This document shows positions 1 to 11,804 of a stretch of 64,000 bases of DNA, piece by piece. This stretch comes from Dillenia suffruticosa (Eukaryota > Streptophyta > Magnoliopsida > Dilleniales > Dilleniaceae), in the NCBI GenBank assembly GCA_033439265.1, contig JAVTVX010000004.1:13405701-13469700 (forward strand), read 5' to 3'. Positions within the stretch are counted from its first letter, which is position 1; each line of letters begins with the position of its first letter. The position numbers and the translations under genes were made by a program. Under the pieces are notes generated by a model that was not told the origin of the DNA, searched no databases, and saw only the letters and a program-made list of their open reading frames with translations.

Positions 1-1699
1 CAAATCCAAGGGTACGACATTCGAACCGACCTCTACTCTTTACCATTAATGGGAATGGACATCGTGCTAGGGGTACAATGGCTCGATACACTTGGATGAG
101 TTGTTTCAGATTACAAGAAGCAAGAAATCGAGTTCATGCATGAAGGACGATGGATCAAACTCAAAATGGATAGCAAGGAATTATCTAAAGGATTGGAAAT
201 ATCAAACATGGAGAAAGCCATCCGGTAGAGCACACAAGCTTATGCAGTGCAAGTAACCTTTGCCTTGAAAGAAGAACAACCTGATCAGAAGAACATTCCA
301 ACAGAAATGAAGACTTGTTGGCCAGATTCTCGCAAGTCACAAAGGAGCCGAAGAGTCTGCCACCATCAAGGGATTATGATCATGCCCTCCCCTTGAAAGA
401 GCCCAACAAAACGGTGAAAGTTCCCTCTACCGGTACGCACACTTTCAAAAGGAAGAGATTGAGAAGCAAGTTAAGGAAATGTTAGAGAATGGACTCATCC
501 GACCAAGCAATAGTCCCTTCTCTAGTCCAGTACTATTAGTCAAGAAGAAGGACAGGTCATGGAGATTCTGCACTGATTACAGAGCCCTTAACAAAGCAAC
601 AGTTAAGGACCGATTTCCAATTCCTACTATCGATGAGATGATGGACGAATTAGGAGGAGCAAGGTACTTTTCTAAACTTGATCTCAAATCCGGATATCAT
701 CAAATTCGCATGAAGGAGGAGGACATTCCAAAGACGGCTTTTCGAATACACAATGGCCACTATGAATATCTTGTTATGCCGTTTTGATTGTGCAATGCAC
801 CAAGCACCTTTCAAGCATGTATGAACGAAACATTTCGGCCATAATTGAGGAAGCATATACTGGTCTTCTTTGATGACATTTTAGTATATTCCAAAACATG
901 GGAAGATCATCTACATCATCTAGAGGAAGTACTTAGCATCCTTGCAGCCAACCAATTCCACATCAAGCCCTCCAAGTGCACATGGGGACAACAAGAAGTA
1001 GAATACCTTGGCCACATCATCACGGCCAATGGAGTTCGAGTAATTCCGAAGAAAATTGAAGCGGTTTTATCTTGGCCAAAGCCTACAGCCATCACATAAC
1101 TCCGTGGATTTCTAGGCCTCACCGGATACTACCGAAAATTCGTGAAGCATTATGGCAACATTGCCCGACCTCTCACAAACATGCTGAAGAAGGATTCATT
1201 CCAATGGACAACCGAAGTAGAGAAGCCATTTGAAGACCTCAAGCAAGCCATGACGACCACTCCAGTTCTAGCCATGCCAAATTTCAACGAGGACTTTGAA
1301 ATTCACACCGATGCAAGTGCAATTGGCATTGGAGCAGTACTTGTCCAGCAGAAGAGACCATTGGCATACATCAGCAAGACGTTGGGCCCTCAGAAGAAAT
1401 CCTGGTCAGTTTATGCACAAGAAATACTTGCGATAATTAAAGCAATTCATGTGTGGAGACCATACATACTTGGCAGAAAGTTTAAAATCATCACAGATCA
1501 GCAGCCACTTAAAGCACTCTTGGACCAAAAGGTCATGACTCCTCAGCAACAATCATGGGTCACGAAGTTACAAGGATATGAGTTCGAAGTCATCTACCGT
1601 CCAGGCAGGGAAAATCATGTAACAAATGCAATATCAAGATGTGAAGGAGGTAAAGTTCTCATCAACCTTGAGGACAAGGTTCCTCTTCAAGGAGGGGCG
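1..1699 (+). pseudogene. Ty3/gypsy pol remnant: protease, reverse transcriptase, RNase H
   Basis: This is the middle of a retrotransposon polyprotein entering from the left edge. At 1-230 the frame reads as the end of a retropepsin domain (PLMGMDIVLGVQWL). Reverse transcriptase runs from about 430 to 1140, with [25 protein letters not shown] and the catalytic FFDDILVYS near 868. RNase H follows at about 1290-1650 (IHTDASAIGIGAVL ... YRPGRENH). Stops at about 100, 225, 785, 843 and 1097 break it. The TGA at 785 replaces the Gly of the usual MPFGL. RNase H is followed after only about 20 codons by the polyprotein tail (LEDKVPLQGGANVT), so the integrase is missing. The clade looks chromovirus-like (Reina/Galadriel type), but I cannot fix it by eye. 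Confidence 0.88.
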
Positions 1700-1779
1700 A
1701 ATGTAACGAACCCTCAAAAGGCCATGAGCAGCACCAGAGCAGATAGCATGGAGGTTCGCACGGAAGGTCCCAACCAAAG

Positions 1780-2345
1780 GGTGCGAATGAAAGGCCACGA
1801 CCAAGAGGTATGAGCCAAAGGACACGAGCAAGTAAAAGGTCCCAAGCAGCAAGCCACAAGCAACGTGCTACAAGCAAAGGGCCGCGAGCCAAGGGCCGCG
1901 AGCAATAAGCAACAAGACCATGAGCTAAAGGCCATGACCAATGAGCACCAAGCAAAAGGATATGAGCATAAGGCAATAAGCAATGAGCAACATGCAGCAG
2001 GTAGCAAGCAAGGCATTGGGACAAATGCGATGGAGGTTCGCATGGACACAAGTTTCTCACCAAAGGCCACGATCGATAGTCACCACCAAAGGTTGTCACC
2101 AAGCCACGGTTCTGCTCTAGGGACCAGAAGACTCCAGAAGAGGCCATGAAGAAGCACAAAGAAGGAGCAATGCCCAAAGGAATGCAAGTACCAGCACCAA
2201 GCAATGCAGCCCCCAGCGCCAAGTGAAAAGGCACCAGCACCAGTATGTGTTAAGGCACCAATTCACGAGCGACCCGCAAGCAATAGAGGAGCCCAAGCCA
2301 AGATAACTTCCAAAGGTGTTCCCAAGGCAGTAGGCAACGAAATGG
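1780..2345 (+). repeat. irregular short-word array inside the LTR
   Basis: Variants of words such as AAAGGCCATGAGCAA and AAGCAATGAGCAAC recur many times with unequal spacing. This gives a Lys/Gln/Glu/His-rich translation that means nothing as protein. It sits in the U3 part of the LTR, upstream of the TATA box, where plant LTRs often carry diverged tandem repeats. Confidence 0.5.
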
Positions 2346-2664
2346 TGCAAAGAGAAGAGTAGGTGCATGCAAACAGCCAAGAGACATAAGCATCATACAA
2401 GCAACTGCTCACATTCTCCCCAATTCTGGACAGATTACTTATATTATTAGTATTTCAATATTTATATCCTTTTATTTAGTATTTTAAGTATCAAGACTCA
2501 TGTTTGAAGTGTTTGATAAGTGGGATATCATTATATAGGGCGAAGGGACTCTTTTTAGGCAATTATAGGTAGTTATAGACTAAAGGAACTCCTGTTTCAG
2601 CCAAGGGTGTGCATTTAGTCGAAATGTTCCCATTGCTGCCCTTTCTTTTCCCCCTTCCCTTGCC

Positions 2665-2672
2665 TATAAATA
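2665..2672 (+). promoter_or_regulatory. LTR TATA box
   Basis: TATAAATA is followed by ACCCATGTACTCCCC, in a C/T-rich setting typical of plant LTR promoters. It is about 960 bp into the LTR. The start of transcription would lie about 30 bp downstream, near 2700. Confidence 0.5.
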
Positions 2673-3164
2673 CCCATGTACTCCCCCTCATTTTCATATC
2701 AGAAATACAGTTAAGACTTGAGAATTTCGAACTTTTCTATTTCTCATTAATGAGAGACTTAAGTATAGGATATTAGGTATTCCATAGTGCAGTCTTTGGA
2801 TAGCACTTGCTTTGTCTAATGTTCTTTACCTTGTGAGAGATCCCTGCGGTGCAACAAGGCCAGGCCTATGTCTTTTGAAGGAGAGCAATTGCTTGAGAGA
2901 TCCCTGGGTGCAAAGCCTTTGCTTAAGTCCAAAACTGTAAGTCATATCCCTTTATTTTCTTTACCGATTTTACATAGTTTTTCTTAGTCTTTCTTCCTTC
3001 TTCCTTTCTTTTTTTTTTTCTTTTCCCCTTCTTTTATTCCCGAGCCACCCTTGTGCATAGACCCTCATTGTCGTGCAGCAAGGTGTACCCTACCCTTTTT
3101 ACAAGCCTCCCCTTTCTTTCAACCCAAAACAGGCCGTGATCCTCTTCTAGGACACGGGTTCACC

Positions 3165-5300
3165 GCACGCAGACGGTGACTAAAATTCGAAGTTTCCTTG
3201 GTCTTGCAGGATATTATCAGTGGTTTGTTGAAGGATTCTCCCGGATTGCTGCCCCACTATCTAGGTTGGCACGGAAGGACGCCAAATTCCTATGGGATGA
3301 TCGTTGTGAGACGAGCTTTCAGGAGCTCAAACAACGATTGACATCCACACCGATTTTAGCCCTTCCCACTAGTAGTCGGGAGTATGTAGTACACAGTGAT
3401 GCCAGTCAACAGGGATTGGGTTGTGTACTAATGCAAGATGGTCAGGTCATTGAATATGCTTCTCGGTAGTTAAAGAAGTATGAGTTGAACTACCCGACGC
3501 ACGATCTTGAGTTGGCTGCCATAGTCTTTGTCTTGAAGATATGACGACATTACTTATATGGGGTGACTTGTAGGGTATTCACAGATCACAAAAGTCTAAA
3601 GTACTTGTTTACTTAGCAGGAGTTGAATCTCAGACAGAGGAGATGGTTGGAATTATTGAAAGACTATGAACTTATCATTGATTATCATCTAGGAAAGGCA
3701 AATGTGGTGACAGATGTATTGAGCCGAAAGTCATCATCTTCCTGTTCTCCCTCTACTACTACAAAAAGTGCTTACCTCTCTTGCTTGATGGGACTCCGTA
3801 CACTCGGAGTCAGTTTGACTACTGATGATCAAGGAGCACTACTAGCTCAATTTGAGGTAAGGCCTACTTTGCTTGATCGCATTAAAGAGCTTCAGGGGTC
3901 AGATGAGGAGCTCTAGAGTATTCTTGGGAAGATCAGTAGAGGCGAGAGTGGAGACTTCCGAGTCCACGATGATGAACTAATTATATACAGAGAGCGAGTT
4001 TGCATTCCCGCGGATAGCGATCTCCATAGAGCTATTCTTGAAGAGGCTCATTCCTCCGCTTATGCTTTGCATCCGGGCGGCACGAAAATGTATCAGACTA
4101 TCCAAGATAGTTATTGGTAGCCTGGGATAAAAAAGGGAGATTGCAGAGTTTGTTGCTCGATGCTTGGTTTGCCAGCAAGTGAAGGCCGAGCATCAACGAC
4201 CCGTAGGTACTTTACAGCCCCTCCCCATTCCTGAGTGGAAGTGGAAACATATCACGATGGATTTTGTGATGGGATTGCCTCAGACTTCAGCACGGCATGA
4301 TGCCGTATGGGTGATTGTAGATAGACTTACAAAGTCTGCACACTTCATTGCTATTCGTGTCGATTTCTCTTTGGAAGTGTTGGCACGTCTCTACATCGAC
4401 ACTATTGTTAGACTTCATGGAGTTCCTGTGTCGATAGTGTCAGATAGAGATCCTAGATTCACATCTAGGTTTTAGCCCAAGCTACAGGAAGCATTGGGCA
4501 CTAAATTGAGTTTCAGCATAGCATACCACCCTTAGACCGATGGTCAGTTAGAGAGGACCATCCAGACGCCAGAGGACATGCTAAGAGCATGTGTTATGGA
4601 CTTTCAGGATAGTTGGGATCAGCATCTCCCGTTAGTAGAGTTTGCATATAATAACAGCTATCAAGCCAGCATTGGGATGCCTCCGTATGAGGCCTTATAT
4701 AGGAGGAAATGTCATACTCCGCTGTGTTGGGTTGAGGTAGGTGAGAGGCGACTTAGCAGCGTTGAGATAGTGGAAGAAACTAAAGAGAAAGTAAGGGTCA
4801 TCCGTGATCGGATGAAGGCCGCCCAGGATCGTCATAAAGCTTACGCTAATAGAAGGCGGCGACCACTTGAGTTTGAGGAAGGAGATATGGTCTTCCTACG
4901 GATCTCGCTCTGGAAAGGGGTGATTCGATTCAGGCAGCGAGACAAGCTGAGCTCCAAGTATATTGGGCCCTTCCGTATCCTTGAGAGAGTCAGAAGTATG
5001 GCATATAGATTGGAGCTGCCAGATGAACTTTCACGCATTCATAATGTCTTCTACGTCTCAGTACTTAAGAAGTACATGCCTGATTCTTCACATGTTCCAG
5101 AGCCTCCGCCAGTTGAGTTGCGAGAGGACCTGCGTCTACCTATACAGCCAGTAGCCATCCTTGATCGGCAAACCAAAAAGCTACGGAGCATGGAGGTTCC
5201 TTTAGTCCGCATTTTATGGATGAGTGACCAGGTCGAAGAGGAGACCTGGGAGGTTGAGGAGGCTATGAGGAGATAGTACCCCCATTTGTTTAAGGTATAG
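3165..5300 (+). pseudogene. Tekay/Del chromovirus pol 3' half: RT end, RNase H, integrase, chromodomain
   Basis: The sequence enters abruptly in the last part of reverse transcriptase (TKIRSFLGLAGYY, 3176). RNase H follows at 3380-3720 (VVHSDASQQGLGCVL; YHLGKANVV). The integrase zinc-binding region is near 4070-4190 ([22 protein letters not shown]). The catalytic core is at about 4230-4600 ([22 protein letters not shown]). A C-terminal chromodomain ends the protein (VEEETWEVEEAMRR) just before TAG at 5300. Stops or frame changes occur at about 3469, 3541, 3614, 3916, 4118, 4130, 4473, 4533 and 5276. The other Tekay copy at 39313-42690 is the closest relative in the window and supplies the expected residues at several of these stops. 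Gag and protease are missing on the left. Confidence 0.92.
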
Positions 5301-6399
5301 TCCACTTTAGTCTCGAGGACGAGATTTATTTTTAGGGGGTTAGAAAATGTAATACTGACACGCGGTGTACTGTATATTATACTTCTCATTACTCTATATA
5401 TGATACATCTTATTATTCATACAGAAAATCACTCAAAAATTTTTCCGTGCCAAAATGCCTTAAAAGAATTTTGGGCATGGCCATGGGGGCTAAAAATGGA
5501 CCCTTTCGGGCCATCTTGAAATTTACGCGTGCGATTTCAAGTCTAATAAAATTACATGTGCAAAATCACCCTAGAAAGTTAATAAAACTTGAATTTGGGC
5601 AAAACCACATCGTTTTCTCAAGAGTGCTCAATGACTACTCGCCGGGGGCGAGAAATGAGCTCCTACCGAGCCAAATCAAAATCTACCTGTGCGAAATTGT
5701 TGAAATTTTTCCAAGAAACCAAATTTAGGTTAACTAATGATTTTTATAAGTCAAAATGAGATTTTGAGAAATTTCCCAAAACTCGCCCGGTAGGATGGGA
5801 ATTGATCCTACCGAGCCAAAATGAAACCCATGCGTGCAAAATTCATACCGTGTGGTTTATATGTGATAAATTCACTTTAAAAGTGAATGCCTAAGACAAA
5901 AAATCAAAATTTAAGCCGTAACACAAAAGTGCTCGGTATCCTAGATTTTCACATGATAAACCCTAAATTTATGGGGCAAATCAAAATTGAACCGAGCAAA
6001 TGATCTCGTTTCTACTCAAAACATATATTTTTGGAATCTACATGTAAAACGGAGTCCATAGTGAGATTTTGCGCGTTTTGAGGTCAAGGTCAAATTTTGA
6101 TCGATCGCAAATTTCGTTCACTCTGAAAAACGTTGGGATAACCAAATGATCTCAGATTTACACGAAACTAGCGGCATTGGACTCAATATGAAAACCTGGA
6201 AACCATGTGTGATTTTAAAAATTTTCAAGATGAATAGTAACTTTGACCGATCTTGGATCGCGAGTCAATGAGTGGATAAGCACAAAGGATAAGCATTTAA
6301 TGCTCTTGAAATGTGTGCAATCACATTATTAGAATGTGTGAATCCACTTTATTGGATTTTGTGTGGTCTTGACAAGTGACACTACATGATTGGAAGAAA

Positions 6400-6468
6400 C
6401 TAACCCTAGTTAATTAATAATGATTAAATCCAACTAGAGTTAAGTTAATTAAACTTAACTAGGGTTAG
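6400..6468. repeat. 14-bp perfect inverted repeat in LTR
   Basis: CTAACCCTAGTTAA at 6400-6413 is matched by its exact reverse complement at 6455-6468, separated by 41 bases. The arms include the plant telo-box word AACCCTA. It lies about 225 bp upstream of the candidate splice donor at 6694. Confidence 0.6.
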
Positions 6469-6693
6469 AAATTGACTTAAAAATGGGCTTTGATTGTGTG
6501 GCCAAATAATCCTAGGGCTAGGAATATACCTCACAAATATTGGATGGCTAGGATTCATTGGGGAAAAATCTTGACAAAGCTAAAACCACTTAACCTTTCC
6601 TTGTCCTTCCAAACACTTTAACGTCCAAGCAAAAAGGCAAGAACACAAATGCTCTCTAGTCTTCCTCCATGGTCAAGAGCTTCTAGGCAAGAG

Positions 6694-6700
6694 GTAAGTG
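6694..6700 (+). other. candidate splice donor in Tekay LTR
   Basis: AAGAG|GTAAGTG is a near-perfect plant 5' splice site. The equivalent place, about 1.2-1.3 kb into the LTR, also has AG|GT sites in the related LTRs: GGAG|GTAGGA at 31972 and GGAG|GTAAGA at 43892. A fourth is on the minus strand of the solo LTR (GCAG|GTAAAT at 37950). Use as a donor is inferred. Confidence 0.35.
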
Positions 6701-9700
6701 ATTTTTTTTTCCAAACAACACCCCAATTGTTTTTCATGGATCATCATCTCTCATGCCAAGGTATAACATATCCAAATATTAGATCAAACAGAGAAGGATT
6801 GCTCAGTGAAGTTTGACGGGGCCAATAGCTTCAAGGGAGAAGGAGATCTACACTTCTAAGGCTCAAAACAACCTGCACATCATAAAGTAAACACCCACCA
6901 CCCTCTAGTATAACATATCCAAAATGTAGGCAAAAAGGAGAAAGTTTGCTCAGAAAACTAGGGTAGATGAATTTAAAGTCATGACAGAATTTCTGGGTTT
7001 TTAGAAGTCTGAACAGGTTGGTAATTTTTAGGCTATAGCATTTTCTGTGCTTAGGCAAGTTAGGTGAAATTTTTACACATGAAACTATACATTTAGAGTC
7101 TTAAAATGAGTAAGAACAATTGCATTCTGAGTATAGATGGAGTTTATAGGATTTTTCAAAATTAAGTGTTCTGCACCAATTCCCTGTTCAGTCCTGTATT
7201 TTTGCCCTGATTTTGGCAGCAACATTTACCTAAGTTTTCAAGCCCCTTACTGATAGATTCAGATCTTGTGCTAGTTGAAATAATTGTATATCCATGTTTT
7301 AGCTTTCCGACGAGATAAGGATCACCTCAATACGACCCCTGTGTCAAAAGTTACAGTCATTCTTCTGAAACTCGTCAGAGGGTCCTCCATTTTCCAATAC
7401 TAAAAACAATAGCATTGTACGACCCCTTCGAGCCCTTGTTTGTGAAAGCATAAGGAGGAAAAATTGTAGATCTACCTTTATCCACCTACCGTGAAAATTG
7501 CAGCCAATTCGGCCAAGGGAATCAAGAGTTATACAAAATTCCCAAAACTATACAGAAACGATTCTGTTTCTCGGCCAAAACTAAACAGAGATTTTGGTGG
7601 TCAATTTCAGACCCCTTCTAGGCATAATTGGAAGAAACCCAAAACATGAAAAATGTAAGGTTATATGTCTTCTAGGTACTTTAACAATATCATGTAATTT
7701 GGAATTATGTGTTAAACGTTGTGATGGTTGTGCTAAAAATTGGTCAGAACAAACTTCTAAAATGTAATATGGGTAAAATGTTACTATTTCAGGGATTTGC
7801 ACTAGGAATCTGAGAAAGTGCCCAACTAAGAGATTGTAGCCATGTGTCTTGACTACAACATAGTCAAACATCAGAGTCTTTGCATGAATAGATTGTGAGA
7901 TAGGGGAAATTCGCTAAAACAGAACAGAATGGAGAGTGAGATTTAGATTGGTTTGAAAATGTGGACTTTAAGAAATCTTCCACCGAGATTTTGGAGATAA
8001 GTTCAACATGAAAAGTGTGAGTTTTTATGTGAGTCAATCATAGAAATTGAAATTTCCCAAGTCCGACCCCGGTTGAGAAACGTATGGTCAATTCCCTAAA
8101 ATGGCACAAGAATAGAACTTGAAAACCCTAGGTTTGTCTATAACTAGGGTTGCATCACATTTACATTATTATATTCACATCATATGATCTCTTAAGTGAC
8201 ACATATTCTATATTGTATTTATAGAGATTTGTTGATGATATTGAGTGGAGTATTTTTTTTTGTGTGCCTCGAGATTCGTGCAGGGAGTGGCGTATCCTCC
8301 CGCATACAGTGAGTAAAATTTATTATATTATGTGTTTAATGCATAACAACATGTTTTAAAACACTTTTCAGTGCAAGCATGACTTATGATCGTGTGCTAT
8401 GATTTTTTGAATTGATTTGTGAAATATTTTGTGAATCATTGGAGTGTCCACAACATGATTTTATTATGAAATAGCGAAATGAAAAACGTGCCATTGCATC
8501 GATATGCATATGATTTTATGAAATCAATTATGAGAAGTGTTTGATATGGTTTGATAAATGTTAGCATGGCACGTACATTACAATGACATTATGTTATTAG
8601 CCGAGGGTCTTTATGCATGCCTTGATGATATGATTTATGAGATACGCCCATGAGTTGGGTATGTCATAGCTACGAAGGGCATTTGTAGAGGCACCTATGG
8701 TGCCCAGATACGCTTTTGCAGGAGGTATCCCCAAACGTCGTATATGATATTGGGACTCGACACGTTACTAGTTGGGTTGAACCCGAAAGAGGGAGGACTA
8801 GGTAATACCCTGGTCTAGCATCTGATGAGGTCCGTCACCAACGTCGAGATAGAGAGCATTTTCTAACTTTGTATATAAAAATCCTTGATACGCCTACCAT
8901 TGGTCGTGGTCGACCTTTGTCATGAACTAATTTTGGCATGCTCTATACTTATGTGATTCGATTGATATGGATGCATATGTATTTGAAACATATGAAAAAC
9001 AATGATTTATGATGAATTGTTTATTATGCACTGTTTTCATATATTACGCGAACTTGTGGATTTATTGAATCATTTTGACACTCCATTTTTTTCACCAACA
9101 CATTGAACAGACTTATATATACCATCTCACTTACTGAGTATTCCCCATAATACACGCCCCTCACTTTCTGTTCCATAGAGATAGCTATAGTGGGACACGT
9201 TGTGATATAGCAGCGCACAAGGTTTTGTTGGAGACATCAGACCTGGGTATGGTGTTAAGCATTCTTTTGTAGGATTGTATTTAAAGATATGGAATGATAT
9301 ATAAATATATTTGTATATTTGGGATTGTAGATAGACCATTGTACATGTATATAAAAGGGATGATTGTATGTAAAGAATTGTACATATTGCTGTAACTCTC
9401 ATTTCATTATATTGCATTGAGGCATGATTGTACTATTGTGTTCAATCACTTTGGAAAACGTGTCATGTCTAGGATTGTCTATTAGGTTCGCTTGGTGTCA
9501 CCTCTAAATCACAGGAGGGGTGACTGGCGACTGTTCATGCCTTTGATGAGGGCATGACAGTAGAGGTTTGTGGATAAGACTGAATTAACCTTACGTTATT
9601 TTGGATGTTGACAGAGATGTGGATTGATTGGTTGTGTTGATGATTTGCGAGGTTGGCCTTTATATATTGATATGTTATTGATTGACAGGATTTTAATATA

Positions 9701-9823
9701 GGATGGACCTCCGATTTATGGGGAGGTTCTGTCCATTTGTTTGTTGATAGCTGGGAATTTAATATCAGCATCCGGGATAGCGTGGTGGCTGCTCACACCT
9801 TGGATCGAGGATCGGGCGTGACA

Positions 9824-11356
9824 ATAGCTACTATCTAGGAACCATGTGTTCCTAGATCCTTCAGCTTTCAAAGAAGTCTGTTGAAAGGAAAATTCAGGGT
9901 TTTGGTACCCAAATCTTTTTAGGTCCTACTTGGTTAGTCATAACATTGTTCCTAACTATTTTAGACATCCATTGCTTTGTTATTTTCTTAGAAGCTCTAG
10001 GCCTAAAACAGCATGCAACAAATAAATGTCCTAATCTATGGCAGTGTGTACATTTCTTGTGCATTACAGGTCTCTGAGTCTTTAGTGTGCTAGATTATTT
10101 TCTAAGTCTGTAGTGCTTACTGTCCTTATCATATACTGCCCTTCAAAGCCCCTAGCATTAAGTCTAATTTCTCTTGACCTTGGGCAAACTTGAATAGAAT
10201 GGAGCTAAATCTCTGATTCTTATTATTTTCTGAGTTCAATTCTTCTATTAATTTCATTAACTTAGGGGCATTGTTTTCCTTGACAGTAGGATTAAATTTT
10301 ATATTGTCAAATTCTTTTTTTAAGCTCTTAGTTTCTTTGGTTTTACTTTGAACTTGAGAGTCTAATTTCTTAACTTTTTCGAACTTTGCTTTAATTTCAA
10401 CATGCATCTCATGATTTCAGCATGCATCTCATTTTTATTTTGTTTTAGCTGACCATTCTCTTCTTTTAGCTTATGGTTTTCTAATGCTAGCCTATTCCTT
10501 TCCTCTTTTAGTTCAGTGTATGGTTTCCTTTGTTATGTATTTTTCCAACTTACTTTCCTAAGATCTCTAGGGGCTTATAGGAGCTTCATGGAGTTCATGT
10601 GCAAATAATGCATTTTCAAAATCTGAGGAATTCAGAGTAATAGTAAGAACTTATCTTATCTTTTTGAGACTCCTCTAATGTCATAAAGCATATGTTGGCT
10701 TGCTCTGTCTCATCTTCCTTTTCTCAAGAGCTGTAGTCTTCATCGTTCCAAGTAGCTAAGGCCTTTTTCTTCTTTCTTTTATATCTTTCTTGTTAGCCTT
10801 CTTGAGTTGAGGTTACTCTACCTTGATTTGTTTTAGCTTCTTGCAATCAAAGCACTGAACTTCCTCCTTGTTTTCTTGTTTCTTGAATGTGGCTTTGCCC
10901 TTGTTTCTTTTTCTTCTCATCATGAATGTCTTGAATTTCTAGATCAACAAATCCTTATCTGTCTCATCCTCTTCTTCTTTACTATTTGACGTGCTTGTTT
11001 CACTTTCTTCCCTTTTTCACTCACTGCTCCTTTGGTGTTTATTTTCATTTCATGTGTAATAAGGGATCCCACCAATTGATCCATAGTAAGTATCTCAAGA
11101 TACTTGGATTCCTCAATTGTAGTGACTTTAGGTTCCCAAGCCTTAGGCAAGCATCTCAGAACCTTATCAACTATGTCTTCTTCTGATATGTCATTTCCTA
11201 GCAATTTGAGTTCATTTGTTATTATGTTGAAGCAGGTGATCATTTCTCAAACTAACTCCCCATCCTTCATTTTGAAGGCCTCATACTCTTGCTTCAACAT
11301 TCGAACTTTGTTCTTCCTCACTTGGTTTGTGCCTTCATATGTGGCCTTGAGAATGT
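9824..11356 (-). pseudogene. Ty1/copia gag and start of protease
   Basis: Reading the minus strand from 11356, the copia capsid domain (UBN2 family) is clear: LKATYEGTNQVRKNKVRMLKQ, then LRCLPKAWEPKVTTIEE and LTMDQLVGSLITHE. A coiled-coil-rich stretch lies at 10407-10129. A CCHC zinc knuckle with all four ligands (CTHCHRLGHLFVAC, about 10055-10013) follows, then GPKKIWVPK. At the very end is a piece resembling the protease start (WFLDS), cut off where the Tekay LTR ends at 9823. Several stops break the frame. The N-terminus is lost beyond 11356. Protease, integrase and RT of this copy are not next to it. Confidence 0.85.
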
Positions 11357-11387
11357 AGGGTTTCATTTGAGTATATAGGGTTTGATT

Positions 11388-11736
11388 GCAATCTAAGCAC
11401 TAGCAAGAATCCAAATATAATTGAATGTTTTGAAATACATCCCGAAACATTCATTACTAAAATTGGTAGTCTAATGCACTATGCTACGTGTCAACTGCAT
11501 AGATTAGATATTTTAAACATTCATAACCCCCTTTATCTCAATTGAGTTAAACATTTTTTATTACAATCTAATCACTAGCAAGAATCCAAATATAATTGAA
11601 TGTTCTGAAATACATCATGAAACATTCATTACTAAAATTGATAGTTTGATGCACTATGCTACATGTCAACCGCATAAACTAGATATTTTAAACATTCATT
11701 ACCCTCTTTCTGTGAATTGAGTTAAAAATTTTTTAT
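11388..11736. repeat. tandem duplication, unit about 175 bp, two copies
   Basis: The blocks beginning CAATCTAAGCACTAGCAAG (11389) and CAATCTAATCACTAGCAAG (11564) are about 90% alike through AACATTCATWACCC and GAATTGAGTTAAA. The second copy runs straight into the tRNA-Arg-like sequence. No coding potential is seen. Confidence 0.8.
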
Positions 11737-11804
11737 GACCATAGTGGGAGTTGAATCGACGACCTTTTGATCCAAAGTCAAACGCGCTACTGCGCTATGT
11801 GGTC
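11737..11804 (-). pseudogene. tRNA-Arg-like pseudogene
   Basis: Read on the minus strand it starts GACCACATAGCGCAG and ends CTCCCACTATGGTC, so the acceptor arms pair as in a tRNA. The anticodon arm is TTTGACTTTGGATCAAA. The whole resembles plant tRNA-Arg(TCG), with the anticodon loop TTCGG changed to TTTGG (anticodon TTG) and about five D-loop bases missing. The B box is altered (TCGATTCAACT). At 68 nt it is too short for a normal tRNA. I take it as a decayed copy. Several differences are C-to-T or G-to-A. Confidence 0.65.

Larger units (their letters stand above)
1702..3141 (+). repeat. 3' LTR of the first gypsy element
   Basis: A purine-rich tract (GGAGGGGCGA) directly precedes TGTAACGAACC at 1702. 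This is the usual polypurine-tract and LTR start of plant gypsy elements, and it overlaps the last codons of pol. The body holds an irregular repeat-word array, a TATA box and a pyrimidine-rich 3' part. The right end is placed near GGCCGTGAT at 3141, because Tekay pol sequence begins within about 25 bp. No second LTR copy is in the window, so the end could be off by tens of bases. Confidence 0.6.
5348..9823 (+). repeat. Tekay 3' LTR (4.5 kb)
   Basis: A G-rich polypurine tract (TTTTTAGGGGGT, about 5330-5341) after the chromodomain is followed by TGTAATACTGACACG at 5348. The right end GGGCGTGACA stops at 9823, where copia sequence begins. Start and end match the pattern of the other Tekay LTRs here (TGTAACACC ... 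GTGACA). Internal blocks also match them, for example AGCTACGAAGGGCAT near 8670 with the reverse complement near 37090. At 4476 bp it is long for an LTR. It contains no convincing gene. The stretch is non-coding regulatory and leader sequence of the element. Confidence 0.85.
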
